From positions 186,001-250,000 of the forward strand of contig NZ_OY781365.1 in the NCBI RefSeq assembly GCF_963676815.1: DNA of 64,000 nucleotides. Direction: 5' to 3'. Within the stretch, counting starts at the first letter, position 1, and each line of letters begins with the position of its first letter. The notes under the pieces are model-generated. The model saw nothing but the letters and a program-made list of their open reading frames with translations. It searched no databases and was not told the DNA's origin. Positions 26,346 through 35,051 of this stretch are shown here, in pieces. A program made the translations under genes and the position numbers. Source of the stretch: an uncultured Draconibacterium sp. (GTDB lineage: Bacteria > Bacteroidota > Bacteroidia > Bacteroidales > Prolixibacteraceae).

Positions 26346-27230
26346 ATGAAAAAAGAAAAACTACAATGCGATACGGCCCGTGAAATTCCGATTACAGAAT
26401 TTCTGAAAAGATCCGGATACTCACCGGTAAAAGAAAACCAACATTCAGCCTGGTACCTTAGCCCGATTAGAAAGGAAAATGAAGCCTCATTTAAGGTTTC
26501 CAAAGTTCTTAACCGCTGGTACGACCATGGTCTTGGAAAAGGAGGAAATATTATCGACCTGGTAATTGAAATGAATAACAACTGCAGCGTCAGTGAAGCG
26601 CTGGCGATTTTGGCTAAAAACATACCATCTTTCTCTTTTCAACAGCAGAGAAATTTGGTTGCGCTAGCGTCTGAACCGGAAATCCGGATCGATAAGATCC
26701 TCCCCATTCGGCATCCGGCTTTAATCAAATATTTGTTGCAAAGAAAAATAGATGCAAAAACTGCAAGCCGTTTTGCCAGTCAGGTTCATTATTCGATTAA
26801 TCAAAAACGATACTTCGTTTTAGGTTTGGAAAATGTTTCGGGAGGCTGGGAACTCCGAAATCCATATTTTAAAAATGCTGCAGCACCAAAAGACTTTTCC
26901 TATTTCACTACAGGTAAACAATTGTTGAGTGTTACAGAAGGCATGTTTGATTTTTTTAGTTTGCTAATGCTTTATCCCGGCTTACCACACCAATCAGATT
27001 TTTTGGTATTGAATTCTGTTTCGTTTATCAACCGCATCCATAAGATTGCCCAAACTTATCCAAAAGTTGGTCTTTATCTGGATAATGATTCAGCTGGTAA
27101 AAAAGCGACCAAACAGTTATTGGCCGATCTAACGAACAGTGTCGATATGTCGGCCATCTATAAAAATGAAAAAGATCTGAATCAGCTGTTGATAGCCCGA
27201 AGCCAACGTCTGCAGAGGTCTCCGTGGTAA
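26346..27230 (+). CDS. Toprim-domain primase-like protein of the element
   Basis: A 294-residue DnaG/CHC2-type protein. The N-terminal part keeps the outline of the CHC2 zinc-finger domain (YLSPIRKENEASFKV...NRWYDHGLGKGGNIIDLV), but the zinc Cys/His ligands are absent. The C-terminal Toprim fold has VTEGMFDFFS (Glu motif) near 200 and GLYLDNDSAGKKA (DxD motif) near 243. It is probably a primer-making enzyme for the element's replication during transfer. The start ATG at 26346 follows the repeat array by 29 bases, so the array may also regulate it. Confidence 0.85.
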   Translation: MKKEKLQCDTAREIPITEFLKRSGYSPVKENQHSAWYLSPIRKENEASFKVSKVLNRWYDHGLGKGGNIIDLVIEMNNNCSVSEALAILAKNIPSFSFQQQRNLVALASEPEIRIDKILPIRHPALIKYLLQRKIDAKTASRFASQVHYSINQKRYFVLGLENVSGGWELRNPYFKNAAAPKDFSYFTTGKQLLSVTEGMFDFFSLLMLYPGLPHQSDFLVLNSVSFINRIHKIAQTYPKVGLYLDNDSAGKKATKQLLADLTNSVDMSAIYKNEKDLNQLLIARSQRLQRSPW

Positions 27231-27238
27231 GCCATGTC

Positions 27239-27310
27239 GAGAGGTGCCCAGGTTGCACCATGGGCATCTCTCGCTTTGCTCCCAGGCTCGCAAAGGGGCG
27301 CACAGCGCAG
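27239..27310. other. Candidate transfer origin (oriT) with two nested hairpins
   Basis: A 12-bp stem (GAGAGGTGCCCA / TGGGCATCTCTC, one G-T pair) spans 27239-27272. It is followed by CTTTGC / GCAAAG at 27274-27295 and then by GC-rich GGGGCGCACAGCGC. It lies in the 111-base gap before the MobC-like and relaxase genes, where oriT is usual in mobilizable elements. The high GC compared with its surroundings also stands out. A nick site is not identified. Confidence 0.5.
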
Positions 27311-27341
27311 GTTCTAAATATTAATTTAAAGGTTAAAGAAT

Positions 27342-27656
27342 ATGAGAGTTCGCACAAAATATATCTCGTTTAGAGTAAGCAATATCGAAAAAAGAGCTAT
27401 CACATTGGCAGCACAGGAATGTGGTTTAGGGACCAGTGAGTTTGCCCGACGGGCATCACTGAACATGAAAGTAACCTTACGGTTTTCGCCCGAGGAATTG
27501 GAGGTGTACAATAACCTGCACACCTACCATCGCAATTTTACGGCCATCGGCAACCTGGTAAGAAGCAAACATTTTAATAAGAACGAAACCATTCTCCGGG
27601 AACTGGAAGAAGTAATTAAACTGATTAAAATCCACCTTGGAAAGTTTGAACAATGA
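27342..27656 (+). CDS. MobC-like mobilization protein
   Basis: A 104-residue relaxosome accessory protein. The N terminus (KYISFRVSNIEKRAITLAAQECGLGTSEFARRASL) has the ribbon-helix-helix pattern of plasmid mobilization MobC/MbpA-like proteins, followed by a helical tail with NFTAIGNLVRS. It should bind oriT and help the relaxase. Its stop overlaps the relaxase start (ATGA). A homologous gene occurs at 48882-49184. Confidence 0.85.
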   Translation: MRVRTKYISFRVSNIEKRAITLAAQECGLGTSEFARRASLNMKVTLRFSPEELEVYNNLHTYHRNFTAIGNLVRSKHFNKNETILRELEEVIKLIKIHLGKFEQ

Positions 27657-28447
27657 TCGGGAAAGCAAAAAGTATCTCACATACGGTAAATGCTGTCAAT
27701 TACGCCTTGAAAAAGCCCGGAGCCAAGGAGATCAGCCGGAATAAAGTTGCAGGCGAAACACCCAGGGAAATTGCATCGGAGTTCAGGATCTTTCAGAACC
27801 TGAATTCCAAGTGCGGGAAGAATACTTTTTCCATGGTTTTAAGTCCATCCATTCCTGACGGTGATAAACTTAACAATACTGATTTTGCAAAACTGGCCGG
27901 AGACTTTCTGAAACGCATGAAATTGAATGATCATCAGTTTATTTCTTTTCTGCATACCGATGAGAAACACAAGCACCTGCACATTTTCGTAAATCGTATT
28001 GATTTTGACGGGAAAGCGTACAAGGACCACTTTATCAGCAAAAAGGCGCAGCGAATTGCTGAAAGTGTGGCTAAAGAATGGGGATTTACTACTGCCAAAG
28101 AAATTCAGCAGCAAAAAGAGCAACGACTTGGGAGCTATATTAAAGAAGCCCACCAACGGGTTTTGACCGTAATGCCCCGCGACATTAATGATTATGCCCA
28201 ACTGATGGAAGAGTATGGAATCCAAACTCACAGGAGAATTGCCTCTGATGGAAAAGTTGTTGGGTTGAAATTCCAGATTGGAGAGGAAACCATAAAAGGC
28301 AGTAGTGTTGGCCGGGAGTTTAGTGCTGCCAATCTGCAAAAACAGATTCTGCAAAATTATGAAATGATGTACCGTGTCGAACGAGAAAAACAAAGAAAAC
28401 AAGAACAACAAAACCGTCCTTCAAGGGATTTTGGAATAAGCTTTTAA
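27653..28447 (+). CDS. Relaxase/mobilization nuclease
   Basis: A 264-residue relaxase of the PF03432 type that nicks one strand at oriT and carries it in transfer. It shows the histidine motif HLHIFVNRIDFDG near residue 105 (HxHxxxNR), preceded by FISFLHTDEKH. The N-terminal AKSISHTVNAVNYAL region is where the catalytic Tyr and first motif lie; Tyr22 (NYAL) is a candidate. The protein ends soon after the nuclease domain, with no helicase or primase fusion, as expected for small Bacteroidota elements. The start overlaps the MobC stop. Confidence 0.88.
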   Translation: MIGKAKSISHTVNAVNYALKKPGAKEISRNKVAGETPREIASEFRIFQNLNSKCGKNTFSMVLSPSIPDGDKLNNTDFAKLAGDFLKRMKLNDHQFISFLHTDEKHKHLHIFVNRIDFDGKAYKDHFISKKAQRIAESVAKEWGFTTAKEIQQQKEQRLGSYIKEAHQRVLTVMPRDINDYAQLMEEYGIQTHRRIASDGKVVGLKFQIGEETIKGSSVGREFSAANLQKQILQNYEMMYRVEREKQRKQEQQNRPSRDFGISF

Positions 28448-28451
28448 TACC

Positions 28452-28751
28452 ATGAGAAAAAATTTATCGCAACAAAAGTTACTGGAGATTTTAACCTCCG
28501 AAATTGAAACACTCAAACAAACCACTGAGAATATAAATGAGATTGCTCCTGAAATTGCCAGGCAATTACAGATTCTTAAATCATCAAAACTGAAATATGA
28601 GGTTGACACCGATAAAATGGAGCAACTTCTAAAAGATCATGAACAGGAATTAGAAAAAAGTGTTGTTATCCCACATTGGTTTTTATGGGTGCTTGCCGGA
28701 ATAATGATTTGGTTAATTATTCAAAATGTGGTTTATCTTTATCTGAAATAA
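28452..28751 (+). CDS. Small coiled-coil membrane protein downstream of relaxase
   Basis: No named family. The 99-residue product has about 70 residues of heptad-like helix (LEILTSEIETLKQTTENI...) and one C-terminal membrane helix (about 75-96). It starts 4 bases after the relaxase stop. An analogous coiled-coil plus C-terminal helix protein lies next to the other relaxase (47476-47910), which suggests a tail-anchored partner of the relaxosome. Function is otherwise unknown. Confidence 0.7.
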   Translation: MRKNLSQQKLLEILTSEIETLKQTTENINEIAPEIARQLQILKSSKLKYEVDTDKMEQLLKDHEQELEKSVVIPHWFLWVLAGIMIWLIIQNVVYLYLK

Positions 28752-28781
28752 TCAACTGCTAAAAGCACTAAAAACTTTTTT

Positions 28782-30158
28782 TTACTCAGCCACCTTCAAA
28801 CACACCATCTGACGTTGTCCTTTTATCAGCAGTTTTCCATCAGCCAATGCAATAGGTGCCCAGTTTTGGTTCGTACCAACAATACCTATTACCCTTTCAT
28901 TTCCTGTCATACCACTTTCTGTTAAGATGGTTGCCGAAGCAAGTTGTTTGAATCCAGTTGGATCCGGTTCAATTAGATAAAGGGTTGTTTCACCATCTGT
29001 AGCCAGAATAAGCCCATCAGCCAAAATCATACTTCCCTTGTTAAAAGCAGGATTTCTTTTGGTTTTCCACATTATTTCTCCATCGCTATTCATACAAACG
29101 AGTCCATCACGGGTTTCGTTATTTGAAAATTGTGCATAGAAATAGCCATTTACTGACAAGGGGGGTTTTGTGTGTTCTCCAAATTCCGATGTTTTAAACA
29201 GTTCATTCACCTTGTATTCGGTACCACTCTTTTCGATTTGAAGCATTGCAGCACCGGAACGATATCCACCAACGATCAAGACCTTGTTTTCTCCGGCATC
29301 AAAAGCGCTTGATGAGGGAATCCAGCAACTCCAATTAGAATAAGTCCAAAGCACTTCGCCATTTTTAGGATCTATACCTACCACATTACTTGGCTTTGAT
29401 TCACCGCCACCGAAACCTCCGCTGGATGCTGTAATCATCACTACCTGGTCTTCGCCATCCACTTTTGCAATGGCCGGGCTTACATATCCTAAAGTACCCA
29501 ATGATGGAGTTTTCCAAACTACATCTCCTGTTTCTTTGTTATAGGCAACCACTCCTACTTCGGGAGTTTGCGATGCGACTATCAGTAAGTCTCCATATAT
29601 CAAAGGACACTGAGCAATTCCCCACATCGGGAAATGTGTACCACCAGCCATCCCGGCAAAAGCATCTTCGCCTTCTTTAGCAGGTTCACCACCAAAATCG
29701 GTCCATACATTTTTCGTCCAGACTGGTTCATGTGTATTGATATCTATGCAATATAATTCACCATTCTGCCCGCAGGAATAAACATATTTGTAGTCGACAG
29801 CCGGGACACTTCTTGAACCCGGAAATTCTACTTCTCCAGGAGATTCATAGCTGTACTTCCACAATTCTGCACCTGTATTCAGATCAAAACACCTTACGTG
29901 ATCGCCGTATTTATCTTCACGATCCAACATATATACTTTGCCGTCTTTTACAACCGGGCCTCCGAAACCAATTTGAACATCGGTGGTCCAAAGTACTTCT
30001 GGACCATTTTCAGGCCACTCACGAAGAAGATTTTTCTGAGGTGAAGTACTGTTCCCTTCAGGACCGAGAAACTGTGGCCAGTCTTGGGCTTGAATACTTG
30101 TAGTTCCGGCAAGTACAAAACAAAACACTTTCAATAGGTTAATAGGATTGATTTTCAT
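28782..30158 (-). CDS. Exported PQQ-like beta-propeller protein
   Basis: A 458-residue propeller protein with a signal peptide (FCFVLAGTTSIQAQ). Blades are visible as repeated segments such as VRCFDLNTGAELWKY, LYCIDINTHEPVWTK, VVAYNKETGDVVWKT, VVGIDPKNGEVLWTY and LVCMNSDGEIMWKT. The quinoprotein dehydrogenase active-site residues are not evident. It resembles propellers seen next to planctomycete- and Bacteroidota-type enzyme clusters. As last gene of the minus-strand cluster it is separated from the cupin gene by 121 bases. It borders the mobilizable element. Confidence 0.85.
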   Translation of the reverse strand: MKINPINLLKVFCFVLAGTTSIQAQDWPQFLGPEGNSTSPQKNLLREWPENGPEVLWTTDVQIGFGGPVVKDGKVYMLDREDKYGDHVRCFDLNTGAELWKYSYESPGEVEFPGSRSVPAVDYKYVYSCGQNGELYCIDINTHEPVWTKNVWTDFGGEPAKEGEDAFAGMAGGTHFPMWGIAQCPLIYGDLLIVASQTPEVGVVAYNKETGDVVWKTPSLGTLGYVSPAIAKVDGEDQVVMITASSGGFGGGESKPSNVVGIDPKNGEVLWTYSNWSCWIPSSSAFDAGENKVLIVGGYRSGAAMLQIEKSGTEYKVNELFKTSEFGEHTKPPLSVNGYFYAQFSNNETRDGLVCMNSDGEIMWKTKRNPAFNKGSMILADGLILATDGETTLYLIEPDPTGFKQLASATILTESGMTGNERVIGIVGTNQNWAPIALADGKLLIKGQRQMVCLKVAE

Positions 30159-30279
30159 AATATTTTAATTAAAAGGATTGAATTTGGTTTAATAAATTTA
30201 GAACAGATGGTTATTCAGAACCAATACAAGAGACGAATAGTCTGCTGCGCGGATGTTAGGACATATATTCGGGAATCAA

Positions 30280-30768
30280 TCAGTTGGTAGCCTCATCGTA
30301 CTCCTCGTCAGTAACAGGCCCAATCCAATTCGCACCTCCTTCATCACTGTTCAAACTAATAGCAATATGGGCAAATTCGCTGTCGGCAGCTGCTCCATGC
30401 CAATGAACAACATCTCTTGGAATCTCAACAACATCACCTTTATGCAATAATCGTGCAGGCTGACCTAATGCCTGATAATACCCCTTTCCTACCGTTATAA
30501 ACAGAACCTGACCTCCCGGATGCGAATGCCAGTTTGTCCTTGCCTTTGGTTCAAACGTTACGTTCCCAAATCGTGCATGTAATGTACTATCGTTGGCACC
30601 CATCATTTGCAACCATACTGTACCGGCAAAATTAGGACTATCAATTTTTTCTCCTTTAGGGAAAATAGATTCGCTTTCTGCCTTTGTTTCATTTGATTTC
30701 ATCTCAGTGTTACAAGCTGATGAAACAATTATTAATAGAATCGAAATAAATTTTACCAAATTTTTCAT
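30280..30768 (-). CDS. Cupin-domain lipoprotein
   Basis: A 162-residue lipoprotein (VSSAC signal) with one cupin barrel. Motif 1 is TNWHSHPGGQVLFITVGKGYY, with the metal-binding His pair and Gln in the Glu position. Motif 2 is GDVVEIPRDVVHWHGA with the final His. Such small cupins appear near carboxymuconolactone-decarboxylase-like genes in quinone and aromatic-associated clusters. The enzymatic role is unknown. A lipoprotein location is unusual for a cupin, because most are cytosolic. Confidence 0.85.
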   Translation of the reverse strand: MKNLVKFISILLIIVSSACNTEMKSNETKAESESIFPKGEKIDSPNFAGTVWLQMMGANDSTLHARFGNVTFEPKARTNWHSHPGGQVLFITVGKGYYQALGQPARLLHKGDVVEIPRDVVHWHGAAADSEFAHIAISLNSDEGGANWIGPVTDEEYDEATN

Positions 30769-30792
30769 TGTTCTGAATTTTCAATTTTATGA

Positions 30793-31524
30793 CTACCTAT
30801 TTTCAAGCACTTCATTCAAAACTGCTTGTGCAGCTTTGGCTTCCTTTTTACCAACCGTTGATTTCAACACAGCAACAAACTCGTTTAACTGTTCAGGAGT
30901 GTATCCCACATTTAAGCAAATTGATAAATGACTACGCAACATTGGCTCAGCACGCCCAATTGCACTAATAACCGAAACTGTTACCAATTCGCGTTCTGCA
31001 TAAGTTAGAACATCACGGTCGAAAATATCTGCAAACAAATGTTCTTTCAGAAAGACTTCGATAACCGGAGCAAAAGCAGCATAACCGGTTTGAGGTCCGT
31101 CTAAAGACCTCCCGATGAGTGTTTCCAGATTTGCTTTTCCTCGGTCATATTTGCTGCGATCATCATTTAACTGTGAAGCTTCAATTCCTTCTACATCATT
31201 TATTCCTTTAGCTTCCCGTTCCTCTATAACTTCCATAAAAGTTTGCAATCCACGTATACTCCTTGGAAATCCGCAATACGCGTAAAGATGAACCATAATC
31301 TCTTTAATCTGATTAACAGTGAGGCCAGCATCCAATCCAGCATGTAAAGCAGGTTTCAATTGGTCTAATTCGCTCTGGGCTGTAAGTGCAGCAATTGGAA
31401 TAAGGCTTTTTTGCCTTGCAGTTAATGTCATATTCGATCCTTCTTTGTTCTGTGCAAGCACGCTTTCACAAAAGCACGTTGCAACTATCATTATTATTAA
31501 AATTAGTATTCCTATTTTCTTCAT
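30793..31524 (-). CDS. Exported carboxymuconolactone decarboxylase-like protein (two-domain)
   Basis: A 243-residue protein with two tandem alpha-helical CMD/AhpD-like domains: one around residues 30-110 (LTARQKSLIPIAALTAQSELDQLKPALHAGLDAGLTVNQIKEIMVHLYAYCGFPR) and the second around 160-235 (LTYAERELVTVSVISAIGRAEPMLRSHLSICLNVGYTPEQLNE). A signal peptide precedes them (LILIIMIVATCFCESVLAQ). The start at 31524 is chosen because the upstream in-frame extension puts a second hydrophobic stretch before the signal. A single Cys in the AYC position suggests no AhpD-type CxxC. It is exported, which is uncommon for this family. Confidence 0.85.
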   Translation of the reverse strand: MKKIGILILIIMIVATCFCESVLAQNKEGSNMTLTARQKSLIPIAALTAQSELDQLKPALHAGLDAGLTVNQIKEIMVHLYAYCGFPRSIRGLQTFMEVIEEREAKGINDVEGIEASQLNDDRSKYDRGKANLETLIGRSLDGPQTGYAAFAPVIEVFLKEHLFADIFDRDVLTYAERELVTVSVISAIGRAEPMLRSHLSICLNVGYTPEQLNEFVAVLKSTVGKKEAKAAQAVLNEVLENR

Positions 31525-31552
31525 GTCATTAATGATTTTTATTAAACTCAAG

Positions 31553-32347
31553 TTATTGTGCTTTGGTGAATTTCTGATTAAAAGTATAACTAACACCCAC
31601 ATTCCACAGAAAATCATAGTCTGAAGGAATGTTAGAGTCAATTGGTTGAGTAATCAATCCTGAAAGGGAAAACGGGCTATTCTTATTACTGATAAAGAAT
31701 CGGGTACTAAAAAAAACTCCGTCTTCACCCATTTTTAGGAAGTAAACTTCCGGCCTCACCCTTGCTACAAAATTTTTATAAAGTGGGATATTTGAAATCG
31801 TAGGTTGGAACGAAGCCAGGTAAGTATTTTTTATCATGTATGGATCTAATCCACGGGCATAAAAAAGGTAGGCGCCTAAACCAATGTATTTATTTAGTTG
31901 ATAACTGGGTGTCATAGCACCGGTCAAATACCGATTTGTCCTGTTAACCTCTCTGTCTGATCCGTCGGCATTGTATAAACCTATTGTTTTAAAAGAAAGA
32001 GAATAATTAGCATGGTAAGTAAGTTTAAATCTTTCGCTAACTAATCCATAGTATCTCCACCATAGAACCATTGCCCAAGGTTTACCGTCTTCCAATGAGA
32101 AACGGAATTGTGGTTCAAAGCTCAATTTTCGTCCCAGTTTCATATCTAATATTAAGGCAGGTTTTCCTAAAGTGAGGTTTGGAATAGTTGATATACCTTT
32201 GTTCTGCATAGTAACAACAGCAGTGAAGTTATTCAACTTTTGGTCAGCAACATCTTTATCTTGAGCCGACAAATGAGATAATATGAAAATACAAAGAACT
32301 GTTATTGTCAGCTTTGCATGAATCCTGTTTTTAAAAAATATAACCAT
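31553..32347 (-). CDS. Outer-membrane beta-barrel-like protein, unknown
   Basis: The family is not recognized. The 264-residue product has a signal peptide ending in LSAQ and then many alternating aromatic/polar segments ending in Tyr or Phe (WAMVLWWRYYGLVSERFKLTYHANYSLSF, VGVSYTFNQKF). The terminal aromatic residue pattern resembles Bacteroidota barrel proteins. Its start overlaps the esterase stop by one base (TAATG), so the two are translated together. It may be the envelope channel for the cluster's substrate, but that is inference from position. Confidence 0.65.
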   Translation of the reverse strand: MVIFFKNRIHAKLTITVLCIFILSHLSAQDKDVADQKLNNFTAVVTMQNKGISTIPNLTLGKPALILDMKLGRKLSFEPQFRFSLEDGKPWAMVLWWRYYGLVSERFKLTYHANYSLSFKTIGLYNADGSDREVNRTNRYLTGAMTPSYQLNKYIGLGAYLFYARGLDPYMIKNTYLASFQPTISNIPLYKNFVARVRPEVYFLKMGEDGVFFSTRFFISNKNSPFSLSGLITQPIDSNIPSDYDFLWNVGVSYTFNQKFTKAQ

Positions 32348-33258
32348 TACTCACCATTTAAAAATCCCTGAATATTCATCCATTCATAAAACTGATTAAT
32401 CCAATTGTCAACGGGTAAATCCTGTTTACGCATACCAAAACCGTGGCCACCTTTTGAATACACATGAAATTCAACACTTTTTCCAGCATCCAGCCAGGCT
32501 TTATAAACGCCACCCGCCTTTGAAGCAACATTTGCATCATCGGCTGCACAAGCCATAAACATTGGTGCTGCATCCTCCGGCACAACTAATTTCTCAATTG
32601 CAAAACCGTAAATCGGTGCAACAAAATCAGGGCGGCTTTCTGCATCATGTTTGAGGGCTACACCCATTGTAACCACACCACCGGCAGAAAAACCCATTAT
32701 CCCAATTCTATTTTGTTTGATATTATATTTGGCGGCATTTGCACGAATGTATTTTACCGCCTGCCGGCCATCTTCTTCTGCAAGTGCAATAATATTTTCA
32801 ACCTTTGGATATTTCGCCAGTTCAGCTTCAGGATTACCGGTGGCTGTTACACTCATCATCTGACCCAAAAATTCCCCTGCATTCGTCATAACATCTTCAC
32901 CTTCGGGACCGGTGTCAGCCAGACGATATTTGAGTACAAAGGCTGCGATGCCATGTTCCTGAAGCCATTTTCCAACCTGAGTACCTTCGTTTTCCAATGA
33001 AAGCCAAACGAAACCACCTCCCGGAGCAACAACAACAGCTGCCCCGGTTGCTTTGTCTTCTTCGGGAAGAAAAACGGTTAAGGTCGGATCAACAACATTT
33101 CTCACCATTTTCCCACCCCACTGGGTATATTCCACTTCTTTTTGTGTCCAGTTTTCAGATCCCGGAGCCATTCCATTATATAATGAAACTACCGTTTGCT
33201 GAGCTTGTAATGAACACGATATCAGAAGTAAAGTAATTCCGAATAAAAGTTTGTTCAT
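32347..33258 (-). CDS. Secreted alpha/beta hydrolase (acetylxylan esterase/BD-FAE-like)
   Basis: A 303-residue secreted esterase-type protein with a signal peptide ending in LQAQ. The oxyanion loop is VVVAPGGGFVWL, the nucleophile elbow is GFSAGGV, and a C-terminal His lies in KGGHGFGM. This pattern matches the bacterial endoxylanase-related esterase group that removes acetyl or other acyl groups from sugars. The gene is one of five alpha/beta hydrolases in this cluster. The substrate is not determinable. Confidence 0.88.
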   Translation of the reverse strand: MNKLLFGITLLLISCSLQAQQTVVSLYNGMAPGSENWTQKEVEYTQWGGKMVRNVVDPTLTVFLPEEDKATGAAVVVAPGGGFVWLSLENEGTQVGKWLQEHGIAAFVLKYRLADTGPEGEDVMTNAGEFLGQMMSVTATGNPEAELAKYPKVENIIALAEEDGRQAVKYIRANAAKYNIKQNRIGIMGFSAGGVVTMGVALKHDAESRPDFVAPIYGFAIEKLVVPEDAAPMFMACAADDANVASKAGGVYKAWLDAGKSVEFHVYSKGGHGFGMRKQDLPVDNWINQFYEWMNIQGFLNGE

Positions 33259-33383
33259 CTTGTTTTTTGGAATGATTTATTTGATGTGGAACATTGGGAA
33301 TCCTGCTATACAAAAATTGTATTTTCAATACCAGGATTCCCAAGTTCCCTATTTTAGTTGAGATGGACCTCTCTTATCAGAGC

Positions 33384-35006
33384 TTAAATACCGCCACGGT
33401 TTTGTATTTTATCTCTGTTCTTCATTGCCTTTTCAATTACATCCAGACGTGCTTTCGTAGGATCAGTCTCCCCTACGGCTTTACCATCGCGTTGGAATTC
33501 GAGGATCTGGTTTGTTTTGGGATTATTTACAGGCCAGTTCGGCAAACCCTTTCCATTCGGATTACCTGTTTTAGCAAAGTTAACCCAGTAGGCATTCATT
33601 ACTTTTGCGACCTCTTTGTCTTCTGCTGTCGGAGTAGGTGGTGGCCCGAAACCCCCTCCTTCCCCAAGGTTATCGAAAGCAAAGGAAATATCTGTTCCAT
33701 GTCCGGGACCATAAGGTGCTCTTTCTGCCATGTAAGATGGCACATAATCAAAAAGGAAAATATAGGCCGGTTCGCCAATTTCTGTAAATTCACGAGCTGT
33801 AAAACGAGCCGGTTCTGCCCATACCCAGTCGGTATTGAATCTTGCCTGTACTTCAGCGAATTCTTTGTTTCCATCCGGATCGTAGGCTGCTTTTGCCTCA
33901 TTCTCCAAATCACCGAACAGAGAGAAAAGTTCTTCTTTTGTTGTGCTTGAATTAACGAAACCTCCGCCAATTTCTGCACTATTATTCCCCATCATAACCG
34001 GAACCTTTGCCTGTCGGCCTGCCTTGTATGCACTCTCTGCTGTTTCAACAACAAATTTATAATCGAGAATCGGGCCTGGATAAATGCGCGGACCACCCTG
34101 TCCATCTGTTTCTCCACCACCGACAATATCTACAACAGGAAGAGCACGAAGTTTAGCCAGCGCGGCTGCATCCGTTCCTTCAATACCATGCATTTTTGCA
34201 AAGTTTATTCCGATTGTTTCAGCAGAAACCGGGTATAGCGGATTTGCATTTTCTTTATTGATTGGCCTGCCGGTAAGAACTCCGTCCCGTCCTCCGCTGG
34301 AATGACCGATTGCCTTATGGAAAAGCCCCTGTGCTGCGGGTATGGTAAGGAGTGAGTGTACAGCAACGCCTCCTGCAGAGAAGCCAAAAATGGTCACGTT
34401 TTCAGAATCCCCTCCAAACGCGGAAATATTATCTTTCACCCACTGTAAAGCTGCTATCATATCCATAAAGGCATAACTGCCTTTGGCTTCTTCAGGGTGT
34501 TCCGCACTCAATGCCGGAAAAGCAAAATGCCCCAAACGGCCAAGACGATAATTCATCGAAACCAGAATTGTTCCTTTTTTGGCAAATCCATCTCCTGATG
34601 TGTTGCCACTTCCTCCCGTAAATCCACCACCATGAATCCAAACCATAACAGGTAATTTTTCTCCTTTTATAGCATCGGCCGGTGTCCATACATTAAGGTA
34701 CAGGCAATCTTCAGATGAGCCTTCTGAAATTGTTCCCGGAGCAGCGCCCCAGCCTACTGCTGCACAAGTAGGGCCAAATTCGGTAGCATCACGAACTCCA
34801 TCCCATGATTTTACAGGCTGTGGAGGGCGCCAGCGAAACTCACCAACCGGTGGGGCGGCAAAAGGTATCCCCTTAAAACTGGTTACATCGCCTTCGGTAA
34901 CACCTCTTACAATTCCTGATTTGGTTTTTACCTCTGGTCCTGAGGTTTGTGCATTTATTGAAAATGCAAAAAGAATGAATATTAATCCGGATAGTAATGT
35001 TTTCAT
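33384..35006 (-). CDS. Secreted type-B carboxylesterase
   Basis: A 540-residue protein of the cholinesterase-like carboxylesterase family. A signal peptide ending in INAQ precedes the N-terminal signature VKTKSGIVRGVTEGDVTSFKGIPFAAPPVGEFRWRPP. The second signature EDCLYLNVWTP is near residue 100, the oxyanion loop WIHGGGFTGGS near 126, the nucleophile GFSAGG near 210, and the His in GPGHGTD near 440. It is exported and likely cleaves carboxylic esters of small or aromatic molecules. The neighbouring AKR gene begins 45 bases upstream. Confidence 0.92.
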   Translation of the reverse strand: MKTLLSGLIFILFAFSINAQTSGPEVKTKSGIVRGVTEGDVTSFKGIPFAAPPVGEFRWRPPQPVKSWDGVRDATEFGPTCAAVGWGAAPGTISEGSSEDCLYLNVWTPADAIKGEKLPVMVWIHGGGFTGGSGNTSGDGFAKKGTILVSMNYRLGRLGHFAFPALSAEHPEEAKGSYAFMDMIAALQWVKDNISAFGGDSENVTIFGFSAGGVAVHSLLTIPAAQGLFHKAIGHSSGGRDGVLTGRPINKENANPLYPVSAETIGINFAKMHGIEGTDAAALAKLRALPVVDIVGGGETDGQGGPRIYPGPILDYKFVVETAESAYKAGRQAKVPVMMGNNSAEIGGGFVNSSTTKEELFSLFGDLENEAKAAYDPDGNKEFAEVQARFNTDWVWAEPARFTAREFTEIGEPAYIFLFDYVPSYMAERAPYGPGHGTDISFAFDNLGEGGGFGPPPTPTAEDKEVAKVMNAYWVNFAKTGNPNGKGLPNWPVNNPKTNQILEFQRDGKAVGETDPTKARLDVIEKAMKNRDKIQNRGGI

Positions 35007-35051
35007 TTCGTTCTATTTTTTTTGATTGTTATTGGTTCTAATTACGAGTAA

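Larger units (their letters stand above)
23480..28760 (+). mobile_element. Integrative mobilizable element next to tRNA-Pro (integrase not seen)
   Basis: Directly after tRNA-Pro lie seven same-strand genes typical of Bacteroidota mobilizable elements: a membrane protein, excisionase-like HTH, VapE-type helicase, Toprim primase, MobC-like protein, relaxase and a coiled-coil membrane protein. There is also a repeat array and an oriT-like region. Site-specific elements of this kind usually sit at tRNA 3' ends. I could not find an integrase or a duplicate of the tRNA 3' end at the right side, so the limits are estimates. Confidence 0.6.

Noticed and set aside
33294..33950. 218-codon open frame antisense to the carboxylesterase
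   Set aside because: Overlaps a well-supported esterase gene; composition typical of a shadow frame.
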